Below, in pieces: positions 1 to 6,453 of a stretch of DNA of 10,702 bases. Below the pieces are notes generated by a model. That model did not search any database and was not told the origin of the DNA. It saw only the letters and a program-made list of their open reading frames with translations. The DNA is from Pseudomonadota bacterium. Its GTDB lineage: Bacteria; Pseudomonadota; Alphaproteobacteria; Acetobacterales; Acetobacteraceae. Each line of letters opens with the position of its first letter. The first letter of the stretch is position 1. The position numbers were made by a program, and so were the translations under genes. The DNA lies in the NCBI GenBank assembly GCA_021845835.1, contig JAJZVE010000106.1, positions 1-10,702 on the forward strand, written 5' to 3'.

Positions 1-3000
1 GGGTTGTCGTCGCCTCCGGCGCGATCCAGTAGCGGCCGACCGTCACCACGCGCAGCGTCAGGCGCCGCGCGCCGCGCACGTCCAGTTCGGCCGCGCCGTC
101 GGTCCAGCGCCAGCCGCCTTCCGGCGCGTGCCAGCCCGATCCGAGCCGTGCATCGTCGAGCGCGAGGCCCACGCCGTCGAGCCACAGCGCGCCGATGGCG
201 ACGCCGAGGCGGCGCTCGTCCGCGCCGGGCGCGCGCGTGTGCAGCGGCGTCCAGCAGCGCGACTGCAGCCGCACCACGGCGGTTCCCTCCGGCAACCCGG
301 CCGTCCAGACATCGCCGTCCGGCTGCAGCGGCAGCGTGCGTCCCGCCGTCGCGACGCACAGCGCCGGGTCGTCGGTCGCGCCGAAGCCGAGCAGCGGAAT
401 GCGCGCCGCGATCGCGTCCCGCACGCCGGCCAGCACCGGACCATCGACGATCAGCGGCGCGCAGGCGGCGTCGGCCCAGATGCGCAGCGCCTGCGCCGGC
501 GACGGCGCGAAGCGCGGATGCAGTTGCGTCGCGCCGGCGCCGGCGCCGTCGGCGAAGGCGTTGCGGTTGCCGGTGTCGAGATAGGATTCGGCGGGCAGCC
601 CCTCGGCCAGCAGCACGTCGTGACGGTCCAGCTCGACATGGTAGTAGGCGACGCGGCCGTGCCAGTCCTCCTGCACGACGCTGGCGCCGTTGATCAGGTA
701 GCGCACCGGGATCAGCACGCCGTCCAGCGCCAGCGCGTGATCGGGCGACAGCAGCAGGTCGCGCCGCGGCTGTCCGGGCGCGATGGCGCCGGCGCGCACG
801 CGCACCGGCATCGCGTCGGCCGGGCGCGGATGGCGCGCTGCCTCGAACGCGCGCCAGCCGACCCATGCCACCGGCGCCAGCCGGCCGTCGCGCGTGACGG
901 CGCGGTCCGCGCCCGGCCGCAATGCTTCCACCGCGACCTCGCCGCGCGCGGTCAGGATCAGCGTGCCGCGCAGGAAGCACGGCGTCAGGCCGGTCGCGTT
1001 GCTGAACTGCAGCAGTTGGATGTTGGTCAGCGTGTCGGTCACGCTGTTGAGCGTATCGGTCACGCTGACCGTGCCGGCGTTGCCGATCACCGTGTAGTCG
1101 GCGCTCGGTCCGCTCAGCACGACGGTATTGACGCCGCCGCCGCCGTTGATGGTGTCGGCCTGCGCGTTCAGCGTGAACACGTCGTTGCCGCTGCCGCCGA
1201 CGGCGGAATTGATGGTGGTGCCGGCGGCGATGCCGATGTTGTCGGTCAGCCCGTCGGCACTGCTGAAGGCGCCGGCGTTCAGGTTGACGTAGGACGCGGC
1301 GCTGAAGCCCGACAGGTCGAGCGTGTTGTTGGCCCCGGCGTCGTACAGCGTCACCACCGGGACCGGGTTCGCCGCGAAGTTGTAGACCGAAAGCGGTGAG
1401 GCGGAGGAAAAGCTGGAACTGAAGCCAAAGGTGTCGTTGCCGCCCAGCGCGCTGGTGTTGGCGCCGTAGATCATCTGCGCCGCGCCGATGTCGTACATCA
1501 TCGGCGTCTGCGGCATCACCTCGACAGTGCCGTCCTGCCAGCTCGCGCCGGACTGCGTCGGGTCGATGTACGACATCACGCTGTACTGGCGCGTGTCGGT
1601 GTAGAAGATCTGGTCGGACAGGAAATTGGCGCTCTGCAGGCCGTCGTTGTACGGGCCGGGATGGCCGAAGCCGATGGCGTGGCCCAGCTCGTGCAGCACG
1701 GTGAGGAAGCCGTAGCCGCCGGCGCCGCTGGTGTCGGCGGTGCCGAAATGGCTCAGATCCTGCCAGCCGTAGATCTGGGTATCGATGCTGATGGTGGCGG
1801 AGCCGGCGACCTGCAGGGTCTGGCCGCCGACGACATCGTTGACGATGCTGTATGTGGTTTCGGCGGTGCTGCCGCTGTTGGTGGTGATGGTCAGGTCGGC
1901 GGTGTGGGTTGCGTCCGCGGTCGCGAAATTGATGTTGGCAAAGTCGGAATAGAGGCTCATGCCCTGCACGAACGCAGTCTCGGCCTGCGGCGTGAAGGTA
2001 TTGCCAGCCTGGAACGTGTAATAGACCGTCGGATTCGGCGTCACCCAGCCATGCGTCTCGGGCGTGTTGTTCGGTGCCGGAAAGATCGTGTCGAAGCTGT
2101 TCTGCACCATGTAGTTTTCGACGACCGACGGCGAGCCGATCGTTTCCGTCGTCAGCACGCTGCCGCCCTGGCCGTCCGCAATCGCGTTCCACGCCGTCGC
2201 CCCGGATGCGATCGCGATCGTGGCAACCGCGCTGGTGCCGTTCAGCACCGTCAGCACATGCGACGTCGCGTCATACGTCGTGCCGGTGGCGGCGGCGTTG
2301 ATGTCGATGATGTCGTGGCCGGCGAAATTGGCGATTGTGCCGGCGAAGGCGGCGACGTTGCCGAGGTCGAGCGTGGCGTCGGTGGCGGTGCCGAAGTCGA
2401 TCACCTGGCCGCTGCCGACCGCGCCGGCCAGCGTCAGGTGGTTGCTGACCTCGACGGTGCCGGTGCCGGTGAGCGATCCGGCGACCGTCACGGTGCCGGC
2501 GGTGTCGGCGATCACGCCGCTGTTCGCCACGTCGCCGCTGAAGGTGAGCGTGCCGCTGGCCATCCCCGCGCCGGGCGCGGCATCGGTGATGGTGCCGCTG
2601 TTGATGAGGGTGCCGGTGATCCCGAGCGAGCCGCCGGAGACGACCATCGCGACGCTGTTGGTGACGCCGCCGCCGAACGAGACGGTGCCGCCGGCATCGG
2701 TGATGGTGCCGCTGTTGGTCACCCCGCCGCTGGCGGACAGGGAGCCGAAGGCGATCACGCTGATGCTGCCGCTGTTGTCCAGCGATCCGGTATCGGTGAT
2801 CGTGCCGGGCAGGTAGGAGGTGCCGTTGAAGGCGCTGTCCGAGAGCAGACCCTGGTTGATCAGGCTGCCCGACGCCGCCAGCGATCCGGAATTGCTGACC
2901 GCGATCGTGCCGGCGGCGGCATTGGTGAACCCGGCGGCGATCGTGGCCGCACCGGCAATCGCCATGTTGCCGCTGTTGCTGCCGCCGTCGATCGTGGCCG

Positions 3001-4087
3001 CCGCGTCGTTGCCGACGGCAAGACTGCCGCTGTTGGTCATGCCGCCGCCGGCGGCGAGCGTACCGAACGGGGAGACGGTGATGGTGCTCTGGTTCACCAG
3101 CGAGCCGGTCACGTCGATGGTGCCGGGCGACCACGCCCCGCCGAGGGACTCGCTCGCCAGGATCACACCGAGATTGGTCAGGGTGCCGGACGCGGCCAGC
3201 AGGCCGAAGCCGGTCACGGCGACGGTGCCGGTTGCCTCGTTGGTGACGGCGCCGCTGGTGGAAAGTGTGCCGCCCGCGACGCTGATGCCGCTGCTGTTGG
3301 TCACGCCGCCGCCCAGGGTCAGCGTGCCGCCGGCGACCGTGACGCTGCCGCTGTTGGCGACGCCGCCGGTGGCGCTGATCACGGCGAAAGACGGCACATA
3401 CAGGGAGCCGGTATTATCCAGCGAGCCGGTCATCGTGACCGTGCCACCGGTGTAGGACGTGGCGCCCGGCGCTGCGCTGGCGTAGATGGTTCCCTGGTTG
3501 AGCACCGACCCGGCAAGCGTCAGCGCCGCCGCGGAGGCCGCGTCAATGGTCGCCGTGGCGCTGTTCGTCACTGTCGTCGCGACATCGAGCTGCGCCGAGG
3601 TGTCGGCAGCCAGCACGCCGTCGTTAAGGAACGCCGCGCTGCTCGTGCCGATGACCGAAAGGCTCGCCGTGCCGGTCGCCTCGACCAGTCCCGTATTGGT
3701 GAAGCTGGCAGCCGTGCCGTTGGATTCGATGTCGAGCGTCAGGGTGTTGCCGCTGAACTCGGCGTCCAGCGTGCCGGCGAAGCCGGTCGTGCCGCGTGCA
3801 AAGAAAGTGAACGCGCCGTTGTTGGGCGATCCGAACGGCGTGTCGATCAGCATGCCGCTGCCGAACTGCTCGTTGCTCATGTCGAGCACGGAGGCGACCG
3901 TGCCGGCGTTGGCGAGCTCGACGGTAATGCCGTCCAGCGTGCCCTGGCCCGCAACGGCCGCGTCCGCCGGCGTGATGGTGACGGTGCCTTCGATGACGGC
4001 GGTGTCGCCGCTGGCGGGCGGGCCGGAGGGGCTCCAGCCGGTGCCGGTGAACCAGTCGCCCGAGCCAGTCCAGACATCGGTCGTCAT
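1..4087 (-). CDS. Repeat-rich M10 (serralysin-type) metalloprotease with RTX segment and C-terminal Hint domain, 3' end outside window
   Basis: One uninterrupted frame of 1362 codons with no stop before the window edge. Residues about 30-560 are low-complexity beta-repeats rich in G, S, T, N and A, of the kind found in autotransporter passengers. Residues about 650-940 are an M10 zinc protease: the serralysin motif HELGHAIGFGHPG at 799-811 supplies ligands H799, H803 and H809 and catalytic E800, and the Met-turn SVMSY follows at 836-840. Residues 964-1035 are a degenerate RTX segment (GGSGNDVF, then INGGGG). A Hint_2 domain starts at C1037 (CFLRGT), with D1116-H1117 in the LSPDHAL block and the YYHVELDRHDVLLAEG block at 1148-1163; about 190 further residues follow. 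No signal peptide is visible, as expected for type I secretion, but no secretion genes lie in the window. I chose the start at 4087; an in-frame ATG at 4123 would lie inside the predicted -10 box. Family assignment is secure; processing and substrate are inferred. Confidence 0.9.
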   Translation of the reverse strand, partial: MTTDVWTGSGDWFTGTGWSPSGPPASGDTAVIEGTVTITPADAAVAGQGTLDGITVELANAGTVASVLDMSNEQFGSGMLIDTPFGSPNNGAFTFFARGTTGFAGTLDAEFSGNTLTLDIESNGTAASFTNTGLVEATGTASLSVIGTSSAAFLNDGVLAADTSAQLDVATTVTNSATATIDAASAAALTLAGSVLNQGTIYASAAPGATSYTGGTVTMTGSLDNTGSLYVPSFAVISATGGVANSGSVTVAGGTLTLGGGVTNSSGISVAGGTLSTSGAVTNEATGTVAVTGFGLLAASGTLTNLGVILASESLGGAWSPGTIDVTGSLVNQSTITVSPFGTLAAGGGMTNSGSLAVGNDAAATIDGGSNSGNMAIAGAATIAAGFTNAAAGTIAVSNSGSLAASGSLINQGLLSDSAFNGTSYLPGTITDTGSLDNSGSISVIAFGSLSASGGVTNSGTITDAGGTVSFGGGVTNSVAMVVSGGSLGITGTLINSGTITDAAPGAGMASGTLTFSGDVANSGVIADTAGTVTVAGSLTGTGTVEVSNHLTLAGAVGSGQVIDFGTATDATLDLGNVAAFAGTIANFAGHDIIDINAAATGTTYDATSHVLTVLNGTSAVATIAIASGATAWNAIADGQGGSVLTTETIGSPSVVENYMVQNSFDTIFPAPNNTPETHGWVTPNPTVYYTFQAGNTFTPQAETAFVQGMSLYSDFANINFATADATHTADLTITTNSGSTAETTYSIVNDVVGGQTLQVAGSATISIDTQIYGWQDLSHFGTADTSGAGGYGFLTVLHELGHAIGFGHPGPYNDGLQSANFLSDQIFYTDTRQYSVMSYIDPTQSGASWQDGTVEVMPQTPMMYDIGAAQMIYGANTSALGGNDTFGFSSSFSSASPLSVYNFAANPVPVVTLYDAGANNTLDLSGFSAASYVNLNAGAFSSADGLTDNIGIAAGTTINSAVGGSGNDVFTLNAQADTINGGGGVNTVVLSGPSADYTVIGNAGTVSVTDTLNSVTDTLTNIQLLQFSNATGLTPCFLRGTLILTARGEVAVEALRPGADRAVTRDGRLAPVAWVGWRAFEAARHPRPADAMPVRVRAGAIAPGQPRRDLLLSPDHALALDGVLIPVRYLINGASVVQEDWHGRVAYYHVELDRHDVLLAEGLPAESYLDTGNRNAFADGAGAGATQLHPRFAPSPAQALRIWADAACAPLIVDGPVLAGVRDAIAARIPLLGFGATDDPALCVATAGRTLPLQPDGDVWTAGLPEGTAVVRLQSRCWTPLHTRAPGADERRLGVAIGALWLDGVGLALDDARLGSGWHAPEGGWRWTDGAAELDVRGARRLTLRVVTVGRYWIAPEATTT
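1030..1071 (-). repeat. Two-copy 21-bp direct repeat in the RTX segment
   Basis: Positions 1030-1050 and 1051-1071 are adjacent copies sharing GCGT(G/A)TCGGTCACGCTG with one mismatch in the first 17 bases. It encodes SVTDTLN-SVTDTLT, a seven-residue duplication just before the NIQLLQFS strand that typically ends RTX-type beta-rolls. It is a recent-looking in-frame duplication within the coding region. Confidence 0.6.
2400..3510 (-). repeat. About 3.5 tandem super-repeats of 85-108 residues inside the M10 protein
   Basis: The N-terminal half of the protease repeats at two scales. Short units follow the pattern [TS]-[LV]-x-N-x-G-x-[IL] about every 15-25 residues. Longer units each begin with a variant of LxNxG: VLNQGTIYAS (N197), TLTNLGVILAS (N305), LINQGLLSDS (N411) and LINSGTITDA (N496). 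The spacings are 108, 106 and 85 residues. The first three units share the order: opening strand, a S/T-rich loop with an aromatic residue, PGT or GGT, TGSLxN, then SGGxTNSG-like strands. The fourth is truncated. At DNA level this gives recurring short blocks such as ccgctgttggt. The pattern suits a beta-solenoid stalk; the fold is inferred. Confidence 0.7.
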
Positions 4088-4121
4088 TTGCCGCCGCCCC
4101 CGGTTCAATACCGCGAGCGAC

Positions 4122-4150
4122 ATGATAGCCGAAAACGCGAATCACGTGAA
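4122..4150 (-). promoter_or_regulatory. Candidate promoter of the M10 protease gene
   Basis: Reading the minus strand, TTCACG (4150-4145, 4/6 to consensus) and TATCAT (4127-4122, 5/6) are separated by exactly 17 bp. Transcription would begin near 4115, leaving a leader of about 28 nt before ATG 4087, with a G-rich stretch (GGGGGCGGCGG) that could act weakly as a ribosome binding site. This start point would exclude the in-frame ATG at 4123. Prediction by inspection only. Confidence 0.4.
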
Positions 4151-4201
4151 AGTGTTTGCCGCACCGGGCGAGGCGGGTGTGGCTGGCCGGCGCAGGTATT
4201 T

Positions 4202-4222
4202 CGTGTAAATACGCTTCACATG
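4202..4222. promoter_or_regulatory. Candidate TetR operator O2 overlapping the repressor's own start codon
   Basis: This 21-bp site reads CGTGTAAATA-C-GCTTCACATG and its last three bases are the ATG of the TetR gene. It matches the perfect palindrome at 4907-4927 at 16 of 21 positions, with the core TGTAAAT, the central C and the CACATG/TACATG arm kept. Its own symmetry is imperfect (6 of 10 arm pairs). The match between two sites flanking one repressor gene suggests autoregulation. Binding is inferred. Confidence 0.6.
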
Positions 4223-4870
4223 AGTTTCGACCGCCGGCAGGACCGGGCCCAGCGCGACAGCTACCACCACGGCAACCTGCGCGAGGCGCTGATCGAGGCC
4301 GCCTTGCGCCTGGTGGCGGAGCGCGGTCCCGCCGGCTTCGCCTTCGTCGAGCTGGCTCGCGCCGCCGGTGTCAGCCCGGCCGCGCCGTACCGCCATTTCC
4401 GCGACCGCAACGCGCTGCTGGCGGAGATCGCCCGCCGCGGCTTCGTCCGCTTTGCCGCCGACATGGAGCGGATGTGGAACGAGGGCCGCCCCGACCCGGT
4501 CACGGCACTGGAAAATTGCGGCAAGGCGTATCTCGCCTTCGCCCGCCGCGACCCGGCCTCCTACGCCGTGATGTTCGAATCCGGCCTGCCGCTGGAGGAG
4601 GAGCCGGCGCTGCGCCAGGCCGCCGACCTCGCCTTCGGCGTGCTGCGCCGTGCCGCCGACGCCGCCTGCGCGGTCGCCCGCGACCACCGCCCGCCGGCGC
4701 TGATGGTGGCGCTGCATGTCTGGGCGATGGCGCACGGCATCGCCTCGCTGTTCGTCAGCCGGCCGCACAAGCTGCCGATGACGCCGGAGGATCTGCTGGA
4801 GGCGGGGCTGCTGGTCTATCTGCAGTCGCTCGGGCTGGCGGGCGCGCCGCCGGCCGCGCGCGGTTCCTGA
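4220..4870 (+). CDS. TetR/AcrR-family transcriptional repressor (WHG-type C-terminal domain)
   Basis: A 216-residue protein of normal TetR length. The N-terminal DNA-binding region begins SYHHGNLREALIEAALRLV (residues 14-32), and the helix-turn-helix lies at about 42-60 (FVELARAAGVSPAAPYRHF). The C-terminal half, with YLAFARRDPASYAVMFESG and an AxHVWAMAHGIASLFV helix, resembles the WHG (TetR_C) ligand-binding domain. It should bind palindromic DNA as a dimer and be released by a ligand that cannot be identified. ATG 4220 is the only sensible start, because the conserved region begins 14 residues later and no in-frame start lies just upstream. No Shine-Dalgarno sequence precedes it; a candidate operator covers that space instead. 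The frame is open back to about 1661, but that extension is antisense to the M10 gene. Likely targets are itself and the downstream DUF2852 gene. Confidence 0.92.
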   Translation: MSFDRRQDRAQRDSYHHGNLREALIEAALRLVAERGPAGFAFVELARAAGVSPAAPYRHFRDRNALLAEIARRGFVRFAADMERMWNEGRPDPVTALENCGKAYLAFARRDPASYAVMFESGLPLEEEPALRQAADLAFGVLRRAADAACAVARDHRPPALMVALHVWAMAHGIASLFVSRPHKLPMTPEDLLEAGLLVYLQSLGLAGAPPAARGS

Positions 4871-4880
4871 CACGGCAGGC

Positions 4881-4886
4881 TTGACA
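4881..4886 (+). promoter_or_regulatory. Consensus -35 box upstream of the DUF2852 gene
   Basis: TTGACA, a perfect sigma-70-type -35 hexamer, begins 10 bases after the TetR stop codon. A -10 at normal spacing would fall at about 4904-4909, touching the left arm of the palindrome; no strong -10 is seen there, the best being AT-rich sequence inside the palindrome itself. A repressor on the palindrome would block this promoter. The -10 assignment is uncertain. Confidence 0.5.
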
Positions 4887-4906
4887 GCCGGCCGCCACCT
4901 CCCCAG

Positions 4907-4927
4907 CATGTAAATGCCATTTACATG
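4907..4927. promoter_or_regulatory. Perfect 21-bp palindrome, candidate TetR operator O1
   Basis: Two 10-bp arms, CATGTAAATG and CATTTACATG, are exact inverted repeats around a single central C (4917). The site is AT-rich in a very GC-rich neighbourhood. It lies 20 bp past a TTGACA box and 16 bp before the DUF2852 start codon, so a bound dimer would cover the -10/start region. A related copy sits at the TetR start codon (4202-4222). Size and position fit a TetR-dimer operator. Confidence 0.75.
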
Positions 4928-4943
4928 GACCTGGGAGGGTCAC

Positions 4944-5366
4944 ATGATGCTCGCGGCGAAGATGGACGAGTACGGCCGAGCCGGCTGGATCGCGGCGATG
5001 ATCCTCGCCTTCTGGGTGTTCTGGCCGCTCGGCCTTGCCCTGCTGGCGTTCCTGATGTTCAGCGGCCGGCTGCTGCGCGGCTGCGGCCCGCACGGGGCGG
5101 GGCGCTGGCACAACATGGGCGAGCGTGCCGGCGGCGGCTGCTGCGGCGGCGGGCGGCGGCGCTGGGGCAGCGTGCCGGGCAGCGGCAATGCCGCCTTCGA
5201 TGACTACCGCGCCGAGACGCTGCGCCGGCTGGAAGAAGAGCAGCAGGAATTCGTGGCCTATCTGGAGCGGCTGCGCCGCGCCAAGGACAAGGCGGAATTC
5301 GACCAGTTCATGGCCGAACGCCGCAACCGCCCGATGGAGCCGGAGGCGCCGCCGGGCGCCGGCTGA
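4944..5366 (+). CDS. DUF2852 family small membrane protein
   Basis: A 140-residue protein of unknown function, recognised as DUF2852, a family found mainly in alphaproteobacteria. After a short N-terminus with the YGRAGWIAAM entry motif comes one hydrophobic segment (about residues 15-40, including FWVFWPLGLALLAFLMF). Next is a flexible linker rich in Gly, Cys and Arg (GGGCCGGGRRRW), then a charged helical tail that begins NAAFDDYRAETLRRLEEEQ and ends in AKDKAEFDQFMAERRNRP. The tail is probably a coiled coil in the cytoplasm. The start was chosen at 4944 because GGGAGGG (4933-4939) precedes it. ATG 4947 directly follows and is equally possible. An upstream in-frame ATG at 4914 lies inside the palindrome and lacks a ribosome binding site. 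It follows the TetR gene after a 73-bp gap with its own promoter and operator. Confidence 0.85.
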   Translation: MMLAAKMDEYGRAGWIAAMILAFWVFWPLGLALLAFLMFSGRLLRGCGPHGAGRWHNMGERAGGGCCGGGRRRWGSVPGSGNAAFDDYRAETLRRLEEEQQEFVAYLERLRRAKDKAEFDQFMAERRNRPMEPEAPPGAG

Positions 5367-5382
5367 TCACGCCCGACGGCAG

Positions 5383-5411
5383 GCGCCCCTCCCGCCGGGA
5401 GGGGCGCTTTT
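5383..5411 (+). terminator. Strong intrinsic terminator after the DUF2852 gene
   Basis: A perfect 11-bp stem (GCGCCCCTCCC pairing with GGGAGGGGCGC), a GCC loop and a TTTT tract that continues TCGTT. It begins 16 bases after the DUF2852 stop. It separates this gene from the convergent ABC operon, whose last stop is at 5424. Read from the minus strand the same hairpin lacks a following T tract, so it is a weaker stop for the operon. Confidence 0.9.
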
Positions 5412-5423
5412 CGTTGCCCGGCC

Positions 5424-6422
5424 TCAGCGGATGCCGGCGTCGATCAGCGACACCAGCCCGCCGATCGATTGCGGCGTCACCACGCCGGCGCCGGTGTTCA
5501 GCATCAGGCCCGGCATCCTGTATTTCGCCGTCATCACGCACTGCACCACCGGCATGAAGCCCTGCAGATACAGCAACTGGTCCAGCGTCGCCGAGACGTA
5601 GCCCGACTTCAGCCCGCCGATGGTCGCCGGCGCGAGGTCGATGCCGCCCACCGTGACCTCGCCCGGCTTCTTGCCGGCCTTCTTCAGCACGTCCGCCAGC
5701 ACCCCGGTGACGCCGCCGTGCTGCGTGCCGATCGCCTTCAGGTGCGGGTGCGACTGCACATAGGCGGTCAGCACCGGGATCGCGAGCGTCGGGTCGGAGT
5801 TTGCTTCCTGCGTGATCTCCAGCCGGTCCACCTTCAGCCCGGCCTTCTCCAGCGTGTCGGCCAGGCCCTTTTCCGACAGGCCGCGCTCGGCCTGGCTGAA
5901 CACGCCATAGACCATCGCCTCGTCGCCGGACTTCAGGTGCCCGGCCGCGATCATCCCGGTGGCGGCCAGCGTGCCGCCGGCATAGAGATCGACGCCGGCA
6001 TAGCCGAAGCCCTTCGGTCCGAATTCCTTCTCCAGCGACGTGAGCGGCGAGTTGCCGTCGGTGACGACGATGCCCTCCTCCACCGCCTGCTTCACCAGGT
6101 CGTGGAAGGCGTCCGCACCCGGATGGCCCATGATGACGATGCAGGACGGCTTTGCCGCCATCGCCTGCTTGAACTGCGCGATCATCGTCTCCGGCGCCCA
6201 GGCGGAGAACTGCGAATCGAGCTTGTCCACGCCCAGCGCCCTGGCGGCGGCGGCGGCGCCGGTCTGGCGCGCCAGCGTGGCGCCGTCGCCGGGGTTGCCG
6301 CCCATCTGCATGTAGATGGTGACGCCCTTGCCGGGTGCGTCGTCGGCCGCGCGGGCCGTGGCGGCGCCGAAGCCGAACGCCGCGACGGCGGCGCCTGCGA
6401 GCAGCATTTTCGACCAAGTCAT
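5424..6422 (-). CDS. Sugar ABC transporter periplasmic substrate-binding protein
   Basis: A 332-residue protein of the Peripla_BP_4 (RbsB-like) family. Residues 1-25 are a Sec signal peptide with a hydrophobic alanine-rich core and a probable cleavage after ATARA. The mature part shows two alpha/beta lobes: IYMQMGGNPGDGATLARQTG opens lobe one, PSCIVIMGHPGADAF and EGIVVTDGNSPL give its later strands, and YAGVDLYAGG then MVYGVFSQAERGLSEKGL lead into lobe two. The family hallmark DLAPATIGGLKSGYVSATLD, followed by a QxxxQGF-type ending, lies near the C-terminus. It captures ligand in the periplasm and delivers it to the permease encoded just upstream. AAGGAG lies 8 nt before the ATG. It is the last gene of the operon, 31 nt after the permease. 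The ligand is unknown; a pentose, hexose or related sugar is likely for the family. Confidence 0.92.
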   Translation of the reverse strand: MTWSKMLLAGAAVAAFGFGAATARAADDAPGKGVTIYMQMGGNPGDGATLARQTGAAAAARALGVDKLDSQFSAWAPETMIAQFKQAMAAKPSCIVIMGHPGADAFHDLVKQAVEEGIVVTDGNSPLTSLEKEFGPKGFGYAGVDLYAGGTLAATGMIAAGHLKSGDEAMVYGVFSQAERGLSEKGLADTLEKAGLKVDRLEITQEANSDPTLAIPVLTAYVQSHPHLKAIGTQHGGVTGVLADVLKKAGKKPGEVTVGGIDLAPATIGGLKSGYVSATLDQLLYLQGFMPVVQCVMTAKYRMPGLMLNTGAGVVTPQSIGGLVSLIDAGIR

Positions 6423-6453
6423 CCTGGTTTCTCCTTACGCTTGATGGCCGTCC

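Noticed and set aside
4..1399. Several overlapping open frames on the plus strand (for example 128-1399).
   Set aside because: Arginine- and alanine-rich shadow translations opposite the Hint and RTX coding sequence, which has clear family motifs on the minus strand.
4121..4123. In-frame upstream ATG for the M10 gene (adds 12 residues).
   Set aside because: It has no ribosome binding site and falls inside the predicted -10 box, so it would not be in the transcript.
1661..4219. A plus-strand frame open for about 850 codons that continues in frame into the TetR gene.
   Set aside because: It is the antisense of the M10 protease repeats. GC-rich repeat DNA leaves few stops, and its product is low-complexity (Gly, Ala, Asp, Arg) with no family match. 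TetR proteins have no such extension.
5308..6417. A minus-strand 369-codon frame over the binding-protein gene.
   Set aside because: Arg/Gly-rich shadow in another frame. The true gene has a signal peptide, Peripla_BP_4 motifs and a good ribosome binding site.
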